Below, one piece after another: positions 1-11,841 of a stretch of 64,000 nt of DNA. Origin of the DNA: Toxorhynchites rutilus septentrionalis. Its lineage: Eukaryota > Arthropoda > Insecta > Diptera > Culicidae. Under the pieces are notes generated by a model. The model was not told where the DNA came from. It did no database searches and worked only from the letters and a program-made list of their open reading frames with translations. The stretch covers positions 245,963,307 through 246,027,306 of the forward strand of contig NC_073746.1 in NCBI RefSeq assembly GCF_029784135.1. The letters are read 5' to 3'. The first letter of the stretch is position 1. Every line of letters begins with the position of its first letter. A program made the position numbers and the translations under genes.

Positions 1-520
1 TAGTAAACTTTTCCACGAATGTATACGCAATTTCTATGCATAATAAGTAACGGTACTCGGTATAAGCAAAATATTATTACTGTGTAAAGAAAAGAGGATT
101 TCAGGAAAAAATTAAACTTCAATAGCCATGAAAAATGATCAAAGTTGCTGTTCGATTTTTCGAACGCATGGCATAAAATGGGTTAAATCGTTTAACTTTG
201 CGCTTGTTAGGTCGTATAATAAATCAAATCAAACACAATCGCATATAACGTGTATATTAGAAATCGAATAAATAATACGAGAATATTTCACTGTCTATTG
301 AGTAATGCTAGAGTGCTAGGTAGTACACCTGGAATCTTTCAGGAGATTATAGAGAATCATTTTTGATGAAAAAATCCTTCTACGCATATGGTGAAGCGAA
401 CTCTCGTTATATTCAGAGCGAAGTTGATCGAACAACATATATTCAAATACAAATTTCGTTGTTGAATTCATAACGTATTCACTGAAACTAATGAACACGG
501 TGAGCTAAAAGGTTATGTCC

Positions 521-752
521 TGAAAAATCACCCAAGGGGGTAGTAAAAATTGCATGAAACGTCGAGATTTACTGTTATCTCGAACTTTTTTTTAAAATCG
601 ACTTTTCAGACAAAAACGACAAAAGTGCCGAAAAGACAATTGTTGACAACAAAATTTTTTCGAGATAACAGTAAATCTCGACGTTTCATGCAACCAAAAA
701 ACTTTTTTTGAAAACCCAGACTTCCTTTATTCCCCCCTCGGGTGATTTTTCA
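521..752. mobile_element. Small hairpin MITE with nested inverted repeats
   Basis: The ends are inverted copies of TGAAAAATCACCC followed by a G-rich run. Inside them lies a perfect 34-bp inverted repeat (arms 551-584 and 659-692, starting TGCATGAAACGTCGAG) around a 74-bp spacer. No coding capacity is present. The design is that of a non-autonomous foldback or MITE element; the superfamily cannot be told from the ends and no clear target duplication was found. Confidence 0.7.
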
Positions 753-970
753 ATTTTCAGAAAATTAAAATTTTGAGATCTGCGACAATAGTAAATGAAG
801 TCCGTATGAGCTAATATTTTGCAGACCAGATGTCTTCTTCTAGTTAAATCCTGTTAATTTTTGTGGGTTTGGTGGTGAATATAGTTTAAAAAAGCTAGGA
901 TCTCTTTGATATCGGTAGCTCAAAATCCGTGAAAAGATTTTTTGAAAGACTAACCTAGAAAGTTTATCTA

Positions 971-1101
971 TTGGGTTGGGGAATAAGTTCGTAGCGGAGC
1001 TTTTATTCAAACAAAAAACAATAATTATATCAATAAGTTAATTAATTATATATTCGCCGCGGTTCATTATAAAAAGGCTATGAACTTTCTTCCCAATCCA
1101 A
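971..1101. mobile_element. Mariner-type MITE, 131 bp
   Basis: The left end reads TTGGGTTGGGGAATAAGTTC and the right end is its imperfect inverse (GAACTTTCTTCCCAATCCAA). Both ends are flanked by TA (969-970 and 1102-1103), the target duplication of Tc1/mariner elements. No transposase remains, so this is a deletion derivative. Confidence 0.75.
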
Positions 1102-2091
1102 TAAATACCTATAATTTCTCGGTAGAAAATTGAAAATCAAACGAAAGTCAAACGGTTCGAATGTTACAATTTTTCTATTAAAATTACAGAAATTGTACAA
1201 ACGTATTCATTCCTCAGTATTCTTAACTCCAATGCTTTTCTCAGAAGACATTAGCAAATTTTATTACACCCGTGAACAGGATTCGAAGGTTTTGCTTCGT
1301 TGTTTCCTGAAAAATATCAAAAAGAACTATTGTCATTAATTTATATTTCATTAGTGGTAACGTCAACATTGAACAAATGCGGCATCAAGAGACATGCTAT
1401 CGGTATTGGGTTTTTTAAAGTCGCTCTCATTGGCAAATCGTCACTCAATAATGAATCTACTGCATTTCAAGTTGCGTCTTTTTCACGCTGGCTCAATACA
1501 TTGATACTCTCTTTTCACGACCAATAAGAAAATATTATTTCTCCTTTGTGCAGGATTCTTTCGCTTCACGATTTCATTCTTCACAATGAAGCTAAGTGTC
1601 ATCATTTTCAGACGATGAGACGATGTTCAATCATATATTGACGATGATAATGAATACTGCCAGTTCGAGCTGTTTCAATCGTCAATGAAATGGCTTCTGG
1701 CTTCTGGCTTCTGGTTTTCGAATGGGAGGAAACAGCAACAGAAATCAGAAAGCAAACGGAAGAATCGATATTTCATAAGGCGTAGAGAGTATTTTTGAAG
1801 TTTCTGGTATGATGAACTAATCGAAAACGACTTTGACTGAAGTGAAAGAAGCAAGTAAAAAAAAGATATTTTCATTTCCCTGTTTCGAAAATAAGCCCTG
1901 ATCACGACATTCATATGGAATGCGAAAATAAAAATTGTTCAGGAGAACAAATAAAGACCGCACTCTAAAAAAAGCAACAGACAAAAATGATTACCAAAAA
2001 TTCATTTTAAGTCGGATGTTTTTGAAACTATCGGGGAGCACATATTAGCTACGTTTATGAAAAGTTGGTTTATTCAAACTCCTCTCCTAGG

Positions 2092-2675
2092 TTAAATTCC
2101 TGCATCTTCCATCCTCCTGTATATATTTAGCCGTTGATGGTGCCGAACGTTATGTACGGCTTGCTGAATATGCCGTTTGCCACACCAAGTACTTCTTGGC
2201 AAATTTGTCGATCTTCTTCTTCCGGAACTTCTCCAGAATATCCAGGCGGGATTTGCCGACGAAAACCTCCAGGTCGGGGATCTGCTTGGCGTCTGCTTTA
2301 ATGTACGTCTCGTCGCCATTACGATGCATTTCGGGTGCATCAACCACTCGCGGTATAGCTTCCTGGTGCGGGATTTGGCAACCGTATTCTGTTTATCGTT
2401 TTGGTTAGGCGCCTTCTTTACTTCCTTCAAGACATGAGGTGCGGCCGCATCATTATCTACTGGACAAGCCAGACGGAATAATTGTCCTACTTGGCCACGT
2501 CCCGAGCTTAAAACTGGGTCGTCTGGGTCTCCTGGAACTATTTTACCACACGGGACACGGTCGAATAGTCGATTCCCAACTGTTTTGCGATCCAGCTGTG
2601 GGACTGGCCTGGATTTTCCATGACGGCGCCCATATTTTTTTTTGTAATTTCAAGCACTTCATGTTTGGAAACCAT
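2092..2675 (-). pseudogene. Decayed Tc1/mariner-type transposase, close to the DD37E (ITm) group
   Basis: Read on the minus strand from an ATG at 2675, the start MVSKHEVLEIT leads into a helix-turn-helix segment with WIAKQLGIDYSTVSRVVK, then a stop codon. Further on (2150-2347) another frame gives DETYIKAD around the first catalytic aspartate and then FAKKYLVWQ. These match, block by block, the DD37E transposase at 62997-64000 (IGKMLGIVQSTVSRVLK, DDESYVKAD, LAKKYMVWQ). Stops, frameshifts and loss of the middle and C-terminal parts make it non-functional. It lies in a probable osa intron. Confidence 0.75.
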
Positions 2676-4013
2676 CTCGATAACCACTTGACAGATTGTG
2701 ACGAAATTTCCCACATGTAAACATCACACTCTAAACTAGTTTTAACCAAAATTCCATAAATTTTTACCTATGCAGCATAAAGGTTAAAACAAAAGACCGT
2801 GTTGCATTGTTTCGAGTACAATATATTTCACGTTCTTTGCTGCATATGAACTGCAGTTTGGTTGATAGAATATTTCTACCGACGGCATTATTCAGTAATG
2901 AAGATAATCGAAAGAAACTCGTTTTTTAACTTTATTGCACAATTTTCACCATCGTAAAAAATGGTTCGTTATGTCAACTTGACGCGTGTTGTTGGAAGTT
3001 ATTGTTTGTGTTTCCATCCGGTGTTGTTTGTGTGCAACTTTCATGTTTCTCTTGGTTTCATCAAAATATTTTTTTCAGTGTTTCTGGAAACAACATTGCA
3101 CTTCATGTGCCTTTTTGCATCTTATCCAATGTTTTTTTGTTTGTGTACACGGTTCCACCACAAGTGTATCTTGCTGATAGCAACGCGTTTTCAGAGGAAA
3201 TACTGTTTTCGACGTTGGTGTTGTTTAATTTAGCTTCATTCCAGCAAAATTTACGCTGACAGGTGTTTCAAGAAGATTGGCTAATAAAAAATAATTAACG
3301 CGAAACTACTAACGCGCACACCATCTACGTGCGCCAATTAGTCGTCCCGCATTTAATAATGTATGTTTATGAGTCGCGGATGGCAAAAAAAAATCGCACA
3401 ATGGTGTTGGATAAGGATCACCACCGCTGGTGCAAAATAAAAGAAGAGCAACAACAAAAAAATAGATTAATGCCAATATTTGCAAATGCAGCATAATTAT
3501 ATCGAAAATTGCGTGAATGCGCGCTCGCGAAATTAATAAAAATTGGAAAATAAATTATGTTTGCTGGGATTTATCCCGCCGCTCGAATGACGATGGGCGG
3601 CAGCATTCAAAGGCGCGCATAACATAGAGGGTTCGGGTGAGAGAGCGGGAGGGATGATATTATCAAACATTGACACGGACGGGTTTTGCATGGTCCGAGC
3701 GATTGTGTGTGCGCGCATCACTGGTTCTGGCTTTTACTGTATGTGAGAAAAAAAGAACCTTATTCAGCTTATTGGGAACGCACATATTTGTTTGTTCTGT
3801 CCGGGCGCGCGCTGTGTGGGATGAAATTGGGTTTTGCGAATTACGGTAAAAAATGCTTTCATTCGATCGCGCGATATCACCAATAAATTTATTCCTCGAG
3901 TTCCGCTGCAAAGCGGTTGGATTTTGAAGTTAACAATCAGATTACGAACAATAAGGCTTTAAGGTTTGATTCTCAAACAATTCTAATGATGTTTTTTTTC
4001 GTTTTTTTTCCAG

Positions 4014-4164
4014 GATTCGACGGGTCAGAACAGTAATGACAGCTCAAGTGGTGGTGGAACTGGTGGTGCTTCCGCTGCTCCCGGTACGCCCAATTCTCAG
4101 GGCATGAGACCCAGTCCATCACCGACTGGTTCTTCAGGGTCCCGCTCTATGTCGCCGGCGGTTG
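4014..4164 (+). CDS. osa: osa exon A (first in window): chromatin remodelling subunit Osa/ARID1
   Basis: Osa is the ARID1/BAF250 orthologue, a nuclear subunit of the BAP form of the Brahma (SWI/SNF) ATP-dependent remodelling complex and a trithorax-group protein. This exon follows a pyrimidine-rich tract and CAG acceptor (4011-4013) and ends at a GTAAGT donor. It encodes a Gly/Ser/Pro-rich disordered stretch ending SGSRSMSPAV, similar in style to the N-terminal part of fly Osa. There is no start codon, so upstream coding exons must lie outside the window. The exon has 50 codons plus one base, and its phase matches the next exon exactly. Confidence 0.85.
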
Positions 4165-5853
4165 GTAAGTATCTATGAGTTCGACCTCTCGGCAACAACA
4201 ATGTCACCAAGGGGAAAACCAACCGAGCCAATTTAATCAGAAGCGCAGCATCCGTCCTTGCCACTGACTGACTGACCTGACCGTGAACTCACGGCACGAT
4301 TAGAATCTTCTATCTCAAATGTTTCATGAGGGCCGCCGGCTTGTTTAATCGAGGAACGGAAAGCTCACGTTCCCGGGGTGCGTATGCATTATTCGCAGAA
4401 CGTACCGACGGACAGATAACGTCTGTCATCGAGGCCGGCAAAGCGTGCAAACTCCCATCCATTCATCCATTCATCCATCGTCTAGCTGCTCGTTCGTCGG
4501 ATATCGCATGTGGCTGTCTAGCCGCTGTCTGAAATGTTTTGTGAACGTTAGTGTGGAATCGGCGTGCGGAGAGAGGCCGTTCCAACCGTCCGTTCCGTTG
4601 TACGGATACGAATAACTAATAGTCATATGTATGTTTAATCTATTTAAATATTTTCACTTTCATTAGCGTGCCTTTCCGTTGTGTGAGCGGGGTATCAACG
4701 AAAGTCCAAACAGTCAGTACCCCGAGCATGTGTGAGGGTGCGGTGGAAGAGGAAATCTGGAATAGGTCAAGCTAGTCCAATCGAGAGACAGAGGCAGACG
4801 ACCATATTATGATGGCTTGCCGGTGGTTACTCAATCGCTTTAGAATATTCACCGGAACCGCTTACTACCGCCGCCTTCTCTTTCTCTGGATGGATCCCGG
4901 CACCGTCATTGTACGGTGTGATTATTATTTTATCGTTCAGGTCCTATTCGAAATCTGCCGTGAACGGTACGGATCGTGTAGAAACCGGTGAAATGTGATG
5001 TGGGGTGGGGTAGAGGTGGTAGAGGTATTATATACTGCAAAGCAGGAAGCACAGAATCCTCATCGGTTTCTCACTACGCATCCAGATGATACCGACTGAC
5101 CGGGTCTTTTCCGCTGGGAAGTTCACGTATCGTGATGTGTGCGTAAGCTCTCGTATACAACGCAAGAGTTTCAGAATGGTAGGCCTTTTGAAAGGGGGGG
5201 TGGATGGATGGATGGTGGTGCAGTGGCAGTTGCATCCTTCTCGATAAGCTCCGAATTTGGCCCCCAATAAAGAGAGCTGAACAAAACGAATGGGAAAAAT
5301 TGCTCCAAAAGCGCAACAGAGAGTGCACGTGATGTTGAGGGTCTGCCTGCCACCACCACGAGATAGTAAAGAACGGCGGCGCGAATTTTAGTAGATCGCA
5401 GGGTTACAGGAACTGCTGCTGGGGGGTTTGGGTGAGGAGATGTTGAAAAGCACCAGCAGAAGAAGCTCTCGTTTCCATTCATGAAATAATGCCGCACAGC
5501 CAACGCCAACAACGTCGTCGTCGTGTTGGCTACAAGCGCTGTGAGAAAACACACACACAGAGCACTTGGGGAAGGGGTTTGGGATTTTTTATGTTTATTT
5601 TATGAATAGCCCTTGCCTCCTTCGCCGGTAAACTTTTGTACATGCTTGCCTGCTGCCCTCCGCACATCTCACCCCTCTCCTAGTTTCATCAGCTGGGCTA
5701 TATTGGGTATGTGTGTGTGTGTATTACGGTTCCCATGACATTGACCTATATCTATCGCTTTTGTTGTGTCTGCTGCCGGTTGTCTGTCGACCTTGGCATC
5801 TAAAAATAAAGACAGATTATTACACGTTTCTTTCCCACCGTCTTTCTCCACAG
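4165..5853 (+). other. osa intron between exons A and B
   Basis: A 1.7 kb intron bounded by GTAAGT and a TTTCTCCACAG acceptor. It is richer in GC than the other introns and holds short CATT/ATCC-type microsatellites (about 4455-4480 and 5200-5216) and a GT run at about 5709-5722. No transposon or coding exon is evident. The open frame that runs through its end into exon B is intron sequence, not a start of the gene. Confidence 0.7.
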
Positions 5854-7095
5854 GTCAACAAAGTATACCGATGCCTCCGCGTCCCTCTAGTAGTCACTCG
5901 CAAGTTCCAAATCAGCAAGCACAGAATCAACTAGGTAGTAGCAATAGTAATTTAGGACACGGTAATCAATTACAATCGCAGCAGCCGCCGGATCACTCGA
6001 GAGTAGCGTCGCCGAATCGTCCGCCTTCTGCCTCTCAGATACCGTCGTCGGTTGGTGGTCCCCAGCAGGGTCCACCGCCTCCCCCCTCTCAAGCAAGTAT
6101 GGCAGCTCAAGGGTACCAGACACAGCCACCGCATCCGCCGCATATGCATGGCGGTTACAAAATGGGACCTAGCCCCGGTGGACCAGGTGCAGGAATGCCT
6201 GGCTCGCAGCAGATGTCTCCGTATCCACCACACAATCCTCAATCGCAGCAGTATTCACCACATTCGCAAGGAAGTTACTCACCCAGGCCGCAGTACCCGG
6301 GTAGTTACGGACCAACGCCACCAGGTGGCCAACCAGGACAACCACCACCTCCTGGTCCGCCGCCAAACAGCGTAGCTGGTGGTCCTGGCGGCTATCCAGG
6401 CCATCGCATGCCAAATCACGTCGGTGGACCTCCACCGCACTCCCAATATCCTCCACACCAACCGTATCAACAGGGTTGGGGACCTCCAGGGCCTGGACCA
6501 CAGGGACCTGGAAGTCATGTGAACAATCACCAGCAGCAACAACCCGTCAAGGGTATGCCCCCTACCGGTGTTCCTCCCTCGCCACAACAACCGAATCAGG
6601 CACAGTCTCAACAGGGACCGCCCACCGGTGGACCTCCGCAAAGCGGATCACCTCGGCCTCTGAACTATCTTAAACAGCATCTTCAACACAAAGGTGGCTA
6701 TGGTGGTGCTCCTAGTCCTACGCCACCCCAAGGCTACGGAAATGGTCCTGGCATGCATCCACCGATGGGTCCACCCCACCACATGGGTCCACCGATGGGT
6801 CCCACCAGCATGGGACCACCCTCCGGGACTCCTCCCAACCAGCAGGGTCCACCAGGGCCTCCCTCGTCCCAGCAACAGGTGCCACAAATCGGACCCAACA
6901 GTCATCCGGATGGTTCGCTACCACCACAGCCGCCCCATCCGGAATCGGGCCCGATCGGTGGCCACGATAATGGCGTCAGCTCGTCCGGACCGGGCGGTGT
7001 GCCACATCCAGTTACCTCACTCGTTACAACGGGACCTGATGGCGCTCCCCTCGATGAAGCCAGTCAGCAGAGTACCTTATCCAATACCTCAGTAG
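5854..7095 (+). CDS. osa: osa exon B: long Pro/Gln/Gly-rich N-terminal region
   Basis: A 1242-nt exon encoding about 414 residues dominated by P, Q, G, S and H, with many PPHPPHMHGGYK-, PGPPP- and PQQPNQ-type stretches. This is the low-complexity, disordered N-terminal region typical of Osa/ARID1 proteins. It contains one more ordered piece, PRPLNYLKQHLQHKGGYGG (near 6655), a motif conserved in the family before the ARID domain. The acceptor is CAG at 5851-5853, and the donor is GTTAGT after 7095. The exon enters with two bases completing a Gly codon and leaves one base that joins exon C to give Ala-Ser-Gly-Glu-Asp-Pro. GC content is well above that of the surrounding introns. Confidence 0.95.
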
Positions 7096-7283
7096 GTTAG
7101 TATTCCGTCGAACCAAGTAACGCTTGCATTTTAAAAAAATGTACAATTTTCGGACCACCACAAAAAAATAAATTATCAGGACAAATTTCCCATAAAACAT
7201 TATTTTATTGACCATTGACTTTTTTCCAGAGGGGCCACAAACACGTATTGATCATGGTCTCGCAGGCCGCAAAAAAAATAAGG

Positions 7284-7327
7284 GTGGTGTCCAAGACACG
7301 ATCGCGTTGTTAACGTAAGACTACGAA
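7284..7327 (+). repeat. Dispersed repeat core (GTCC-RAGACACGA type), copy 1
   Basis: The segment GGTGTCCAAGACACGATCGC followed by GTTGTTAACGTAAGACTACG matches three further copies at 13333, 39963 and 46826. It is the most diverged of the four, and I do not see the histone-like stem-loop that accompanies the other three. Confidence 0.6.
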
Positions 7328-8517
7328 CTATTTTGATGTTATGGGTCATTTTAAAGTTCGGATTCGGAGTCGATAAAATTATTCCGACTCCGACTCCATA
7401 GTCCTGCGAGAAGCAAAGATCATAGAAATTCCAGAATGAAATTCGTTGGTACAAACATCTGGTAGCACTGATAAAGGCCGATTTTTTATCTTGTGGATGT
7501 GAACTATTGCGTCCACTATTTTGAACTATTGTGGTATAAGGACCGATGAATGAATGCTTTCACTGAGTGAGGGGCGTGAACGTTTCGCGAAGCAATAAAA
7601 AGCCAATTCGAACAAATTTCCAAATTTACTCTCAGAATTAACATGTACTGTTGATTGCTAGCTGTCTTGAGCGACACTGAAGCATTGAACTTATTGAATA
7701 TTCAAGTAAGTTTTCAGTATCTCTTAGCAAAATTACACTTCCAACGCTCCCGAAAACAATGCTTCAAAGAACACTCAGAACGGCCACACAAAATCCGAAC
7801 CGCAGCGGGTGTGTGTTAGGGTAGCGGTGTCGATAGCAATCACTGTGGAACAAATTTTTATCTTCAATTTTTCTCCGAAGAACGGAACGCTCAAATCTTC
7901 TTCACAATCGGCATGAATTGCGCTGCACTTCGAAGTCACTTTTAACCCGGAAACAATGGTTGAATTCACGCAAATTTAATGATCGATCGGAAAAAGTCAC
8001 CAATTAGTTATTTACGATTTATCAGTTATCCTGCTATCGACCAGATGGCACCGGCAGCGAGGCTTTACAAATGGCCTTTGCTCAAGATCAAGTGTTTAGT
8101 TTAGTTTCCCAAATGGGCTGTTTTAATGGCCTGTGGTGAATGAACTGAGAAAGTCTGAGAGTCTGAGAGAACCTTTATAATTCAAAACATCATCATCATT
8201 CGGATTCAAACACACTACTAAATTCAAAGAATCTTTCTTCCAGCAAAAAGAAAAAATGTAGGAAAAGCTTTTGATTACTTTGGATATTATTTGAAAAATA
8301 TATTTTTTAAATAACCCAGAGCCGTAAGTTTGGGTAGTTATAAAAAGGACCGATGGCTTATTGTGGTTTTGTGAAAGCAGTTAAAGATAGTTGATTCATT
8401 CTTGTTCTCGCAGAGAAAAATACACGAAATAGGTGTCCTTATTGCCAATACACGTAGTACACTCGGTATGCATCACAACTATTATTCTCGTGCTAGACAC
8501 AGTGCGGCCAGATGTGA

Positions 8518-9475
8518 TTAGGGTAAATGATCTTGGTTTGTCCAGTCGAAAATATGATCATGGTTTGCCCACTTTTTTGAATGCTCTAATTCAGCGCTCC
8601 TGTGTCAAATAAGGCCTTCGAATGTTTCGAAACATATAAATGAAATTGCCTTTTACATGATTTATAGTAGTTTGATAGTATATTTTTACGAAATCACATG
8701 TTTCAAAGGATTATAAAATACACCTTCTATTTGTGTCAATGCGCCCCTCATTCGAGCTAACTTTTAATCGATCACCAGATGATTATTTGGCACGTATTCA
8801 GACCTTTTCTGGATTACAACACTTATAAGTATTGTAAACATCATGCTTGCTCACCATTTGTATCGGGTTTACATAGCTAAACCATTAAATTAACGCATTT
8901 TGATGAACTCAATTCTGATCATGAGTTTCCAATTCAATAATGTTGTTTTGTCCACATGATTTCTATGGCAACCGCTTGGCGCGCTGCAGTTTGTTTATGT
9001 TTGTTTATGGTGTGCTTCACGCATAGCAGAAGTATGGGTTTTCTGTGTTGATTGTGTTGAGGTGAACACTTCTAAAATGCCCAAGAAAAGGCAATATTCT
9101 GAAGAAAGCCTAAATTATGAATGAATCAATATGATGACAGTAAACTCAAGCAATGATAAATGCAACATCTAATTGTGAATTCGAATGTTTTCATTCAAAA
9201 ATGGAGATTTCTAAAACCGGACAAACCATGATTATTTTTTTGGGCAAACCATGATCAGAGGTGGTCAAACCATGATCATAATTCTTCTTTAAGGAAAATC
9301 GTTAAAAAACATAAAAATTTGAATAATTTCAACACCTTATGGTAGTATTAGCAACTAGAGACTTGGGGCTTTTCAACAAACCCAAACTCGTATCGATTAT
9401 GTGTGATTTTCATGAAGAAAAATCGATTTGCATTTACTAGTTGCGTAAAAACACCCCAAATTTGACATTTACCCT
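8518..9475. mobile_element. Possible non-autonomous element bounded by AGGGTAAATG
   Basis: TAGGGTAAATG at 8518 and its inverse CATTTACCCTA at about 9465-9475 could be short terminal inverted repeats next to TA. Inside, the motif AAACCATGAT occurs several times near the right part (9223-9280), and its near-inverse occurs near the left (8530-8575), which supports an inverted-repeat architecture. There is no coding content. The evidence is modest, and the element could be a chance pairing. Confidence 0.4.
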
Positions 9476-9685
9476 ACATATTTATTTCCCCATCACCTTT
9501 AACTATTTGATAACGCATAATATCGACAACTCGTACGTGTGATTCAATCATTCACAACCAATCTCCACATAACTATCTGGAAACTAACGCAGTTTTCAAA
9601 AAAACTTCTTTTTTTGATTTACAAAAAACTCAAACTTTGACGGCTTTGCGACACAAGTAAATGAAGTCCGATTGAGCTGATATTA

Positions 9686-10641
9686 GGTCGTATGAATAAA
9701 AAAAAGTATTTACTTATTCTGCCCGTTTCCAAGTAAAGTAAACTTTGCTAGTATTTACTTGAATCCGTATGAATAAAAGTTTACTTTACTAATTTGATTT
9801 TCGAATTCGAACATAGTTTTCACTTTGTCAAACATCTATCAACTGATTGTTTAGGTTTCGTTTCAAAACGCTTTTTTTTTTGACAAAGCGTGAATTCGCG
9901 ATGAAAAAGGAATAGTGTCGACGTCTGGTGGAGACTTTCAATTAGGGACCATAGTTTGGGTCCCTATCTCGTTAGTGTAATACCTATCATATTAGAAGAC
10001 ACGAAGCCAGTTTTCAAATGTTAAAATTTGAATGAAAATGTTCACATCATGTTATTTAATCACTTAAAACACTTTTTCCGACTTTTATTTAACCCTTTGT
10101 CTATACATTTCCAACATCATTACTGAAACTTTTCATTATGATATAAAGTTGTCTTCGAAAACAATGTCGTACAAGATTTTTTCACCACCTGCAAACAAAA
10201 GTGTTTTTCATTCAAACAGAATGCCAAATTGGTACGGGAAGGTTATTTTTCATTCATAATTTAAATTTTAAAAACGTGTTCATTCCGCCTGAAAATCAAT
10301 CAATTTTTTTACGCTCCCCTAAACTAGTAAAGGAAGCTCAATGCCATCAATGCGGATCGTTAACTTGTTTAACTTCAAGCGCAAGATAGCAGCATTAAAC
10401 ATAAATCGGATATGACATCAAAACGAATGAATGTGTTTTCAGATCCAAAGTATGCTCATGAGCATACTTGATAATAACGAAGTAAATACTTGATGAATGC
10501 TGTTTTATTCATACGAAATCAGATAAACATCCATTTTCGAAAAGTAAATACTTTGTTGTTTCTTTTATTCATACCAAACGTAGTAAAAACTTAATCTCAC
10601 TGCTCGACTGCTCGACTGCTTTTGTTTTCATTTATACGGCC
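9686..10641. mobile_element. TIR element with GGTCGTATGAATAAA ends
   Basis: The left end GGTCGTATGAATAAAA and the right end (the inverse of GGCCGTATAAATGAAAA) face each other across 956 bp. Internal variants of CGTATGAATAAAAG with AGTAAATAC/GTATTTAC recur near both ends (9770-9785, 10503-10515, 10562-10575). A perfect 22-bp palindrome centred on GCTCATGAGC lies at 10448-10469. No transposase is visible. The flanks are TTA on the left and TAT on the right, so a target duplication is unproven. Confidence 0.6.
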
Positions 10642-11227
10642 TATTTTGCGAAGGGTAGTTTTTCGTGGGAATTAACATTTTTAGGAAAGTTCCGTATGAA
10701 AATTCGAGATGGCAATTTTCATTAGCACTCTAATATAAACCTACCTAGATATATCAACAACGAAAAACTTTTTTTTTTGCTGTTATATCGAAACATTTTA
10801 GGCCGTAAATCGAAAACGTGCCCTAATTGAAGAGGGGTGTTGTAGCGAAATGCCGTATAAAAAGCGGCTCTGACCCCCCCTTTTTCGCTAATGGTTAGCC
10901 CTAGGAGCACCTTCCTTGGGAACTTGGTATGGGAGACTTCACGTCGGAACTAACCCTTGGTGGGGATGTAAAGTAGCTGATTACCTACCGGTCGTTCCCA
11001 TCCTGCGTTGAGTACGTCTCGTCGTTCGATGCTCTAATTCTCCTCCAAAAGTGTAAGGATATTATATATAGATATATACAGGAACGGGCGTATCTAGCGG
11101 ACGCAAAGTACTTGACTATATCAAATTTCTTTGCAACGGTTTACTGATAGCGCTGTCAAATTTTGATTGAAAACACATGGATTACTGTAATTGACGATGC
11201 ACTAGTGGTTTCGTTACCATGTGTTAA

Positions 11228-11562
11228 CCAGGGGTATGACTAAAACGTCAAATCCCTCATATTGCCAGTGTACCCAATATTACTGCGGTTCATTGTCATT
11301 TTGGTTCTGTCAATTACTGTTGTTTAAAACTCGGTTCGGTTATATAGTCGAATAGTGGCTAACTTTAAACTCCATGTTTAATGTGAACACCTCCATGTGA
11401 AACCGAAACATGAAAATCTCTCATGCAGTTATAAATAAAGCATACTATTCTCCGTGATTTCAACGATTTCAACCCCCGCAAATGTTATGTTGGTAAACAA
11501 ATGACGCCATATTGATTTCGGTTCTGGGTAGCCTATATTCAATTGATGTCTAACCCCTGGTG
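11228..11562. mobile_element. piggyBac-like MITE flanked by TTAA
   Basis: TTAA at 11224-11227 is followed by CCAGGGGTATGAC, and the inverse GTCTAACCCCTGGTG is followed by TTAA at 11563-11566. TTAA duplication with CC-starting ends is the hallmark of the piggyBac superfamily. The 335-bp interior has no coding potential. Confidence 0.6.
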
Positions 11563-11671
11563 TTAACGTGAACGTGTGAAGAATTGGTAAAATTGGTCCA
11601 TTTTTTTTTTCAATGCAAGCGTCGTTAATCATCGAACAATGTTTTGGAATATTAATCTCATTTTTCTGCAG

Positions 11672-11841
11672 CTTCCGGTGAAGATCCGCAGTGCTCGACG
11701 CCGAAATCGCGGAAGGGCGAACTCTACAACCAAAGTCACCTGACTAGCACGCCGACAACCGCGTCGCCAGGACCGCACAATCAGCACGAAGACTTCGAGA
11801 TGAAATCCCCCACGTCCTGGCCCCGGACGCCAGCTAGTCCA
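11672..11841 (+). CDS. osa: osa exon C
   Basis: This 170-nt exon (acceptor CAG ending 11671, donor GTGAGT after 11841) encodes SGEDPQCSTPKSRKGELYN and later EDFEMKSPTSWPRTPASP. The latter is a conserved family segment lying just upstream of the ARID domain. It closes in phase 0 and is followed either by exon D (VFNSHVPPAETPFRSTK) or, if the donor is ignored, by a long open extension (see 11842-12237). Confidence 0.93.

Larger units (their letters stand above)
1..4013. other. Non-coding DNA upstream of the first visible osa exon
   Basis: No convincing coding exon is visible here; short open frames are AT-rich and unlike known proteins. Because the first osa exon in the window opens with a splice acceptor and no start codon, this stretch is probably part of a 5' intron of osa. 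It holds a 232-bp hairpin element, a small mariner-type MITE and a decayed transposase, listed separately. The part from about 2950 to 4000 has no repeat or gene that I recognise. Confidence 0.6.
7096..11671 (+). other. osa intron between exons B and C
   Basis: A 4.6 kb intron ending in TTTTTCTGCAG. It contains one copy of the GTCC-AAGACACG repeat (7284-7327), a possible AGGGTAAATG-ended element (8518-9475), a TIR element (9686-10641) and a piggyBac-like MITE (11228-11562). A short GACTCC/GGAGTC inverted pair lies at 7358-7398. Elsewhere I see only AT-rich unique-looking sequence. Confidence 0.65.

Noticed and set aside
5766..5853. ATG-started extension upstream of osa exon B
   Set aside because: The frame is open by chance through the intron end; a strong CAG acceptor at 5851-5853 and the phase match with exon A show that coding begins at 5854.
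6052..6905. Antisense and shifted frames of 60-130 codons across osa exon B
   Set aside because: Shadows of a GC-rich, repetitive coding exon; composition mirrors the sense frame.
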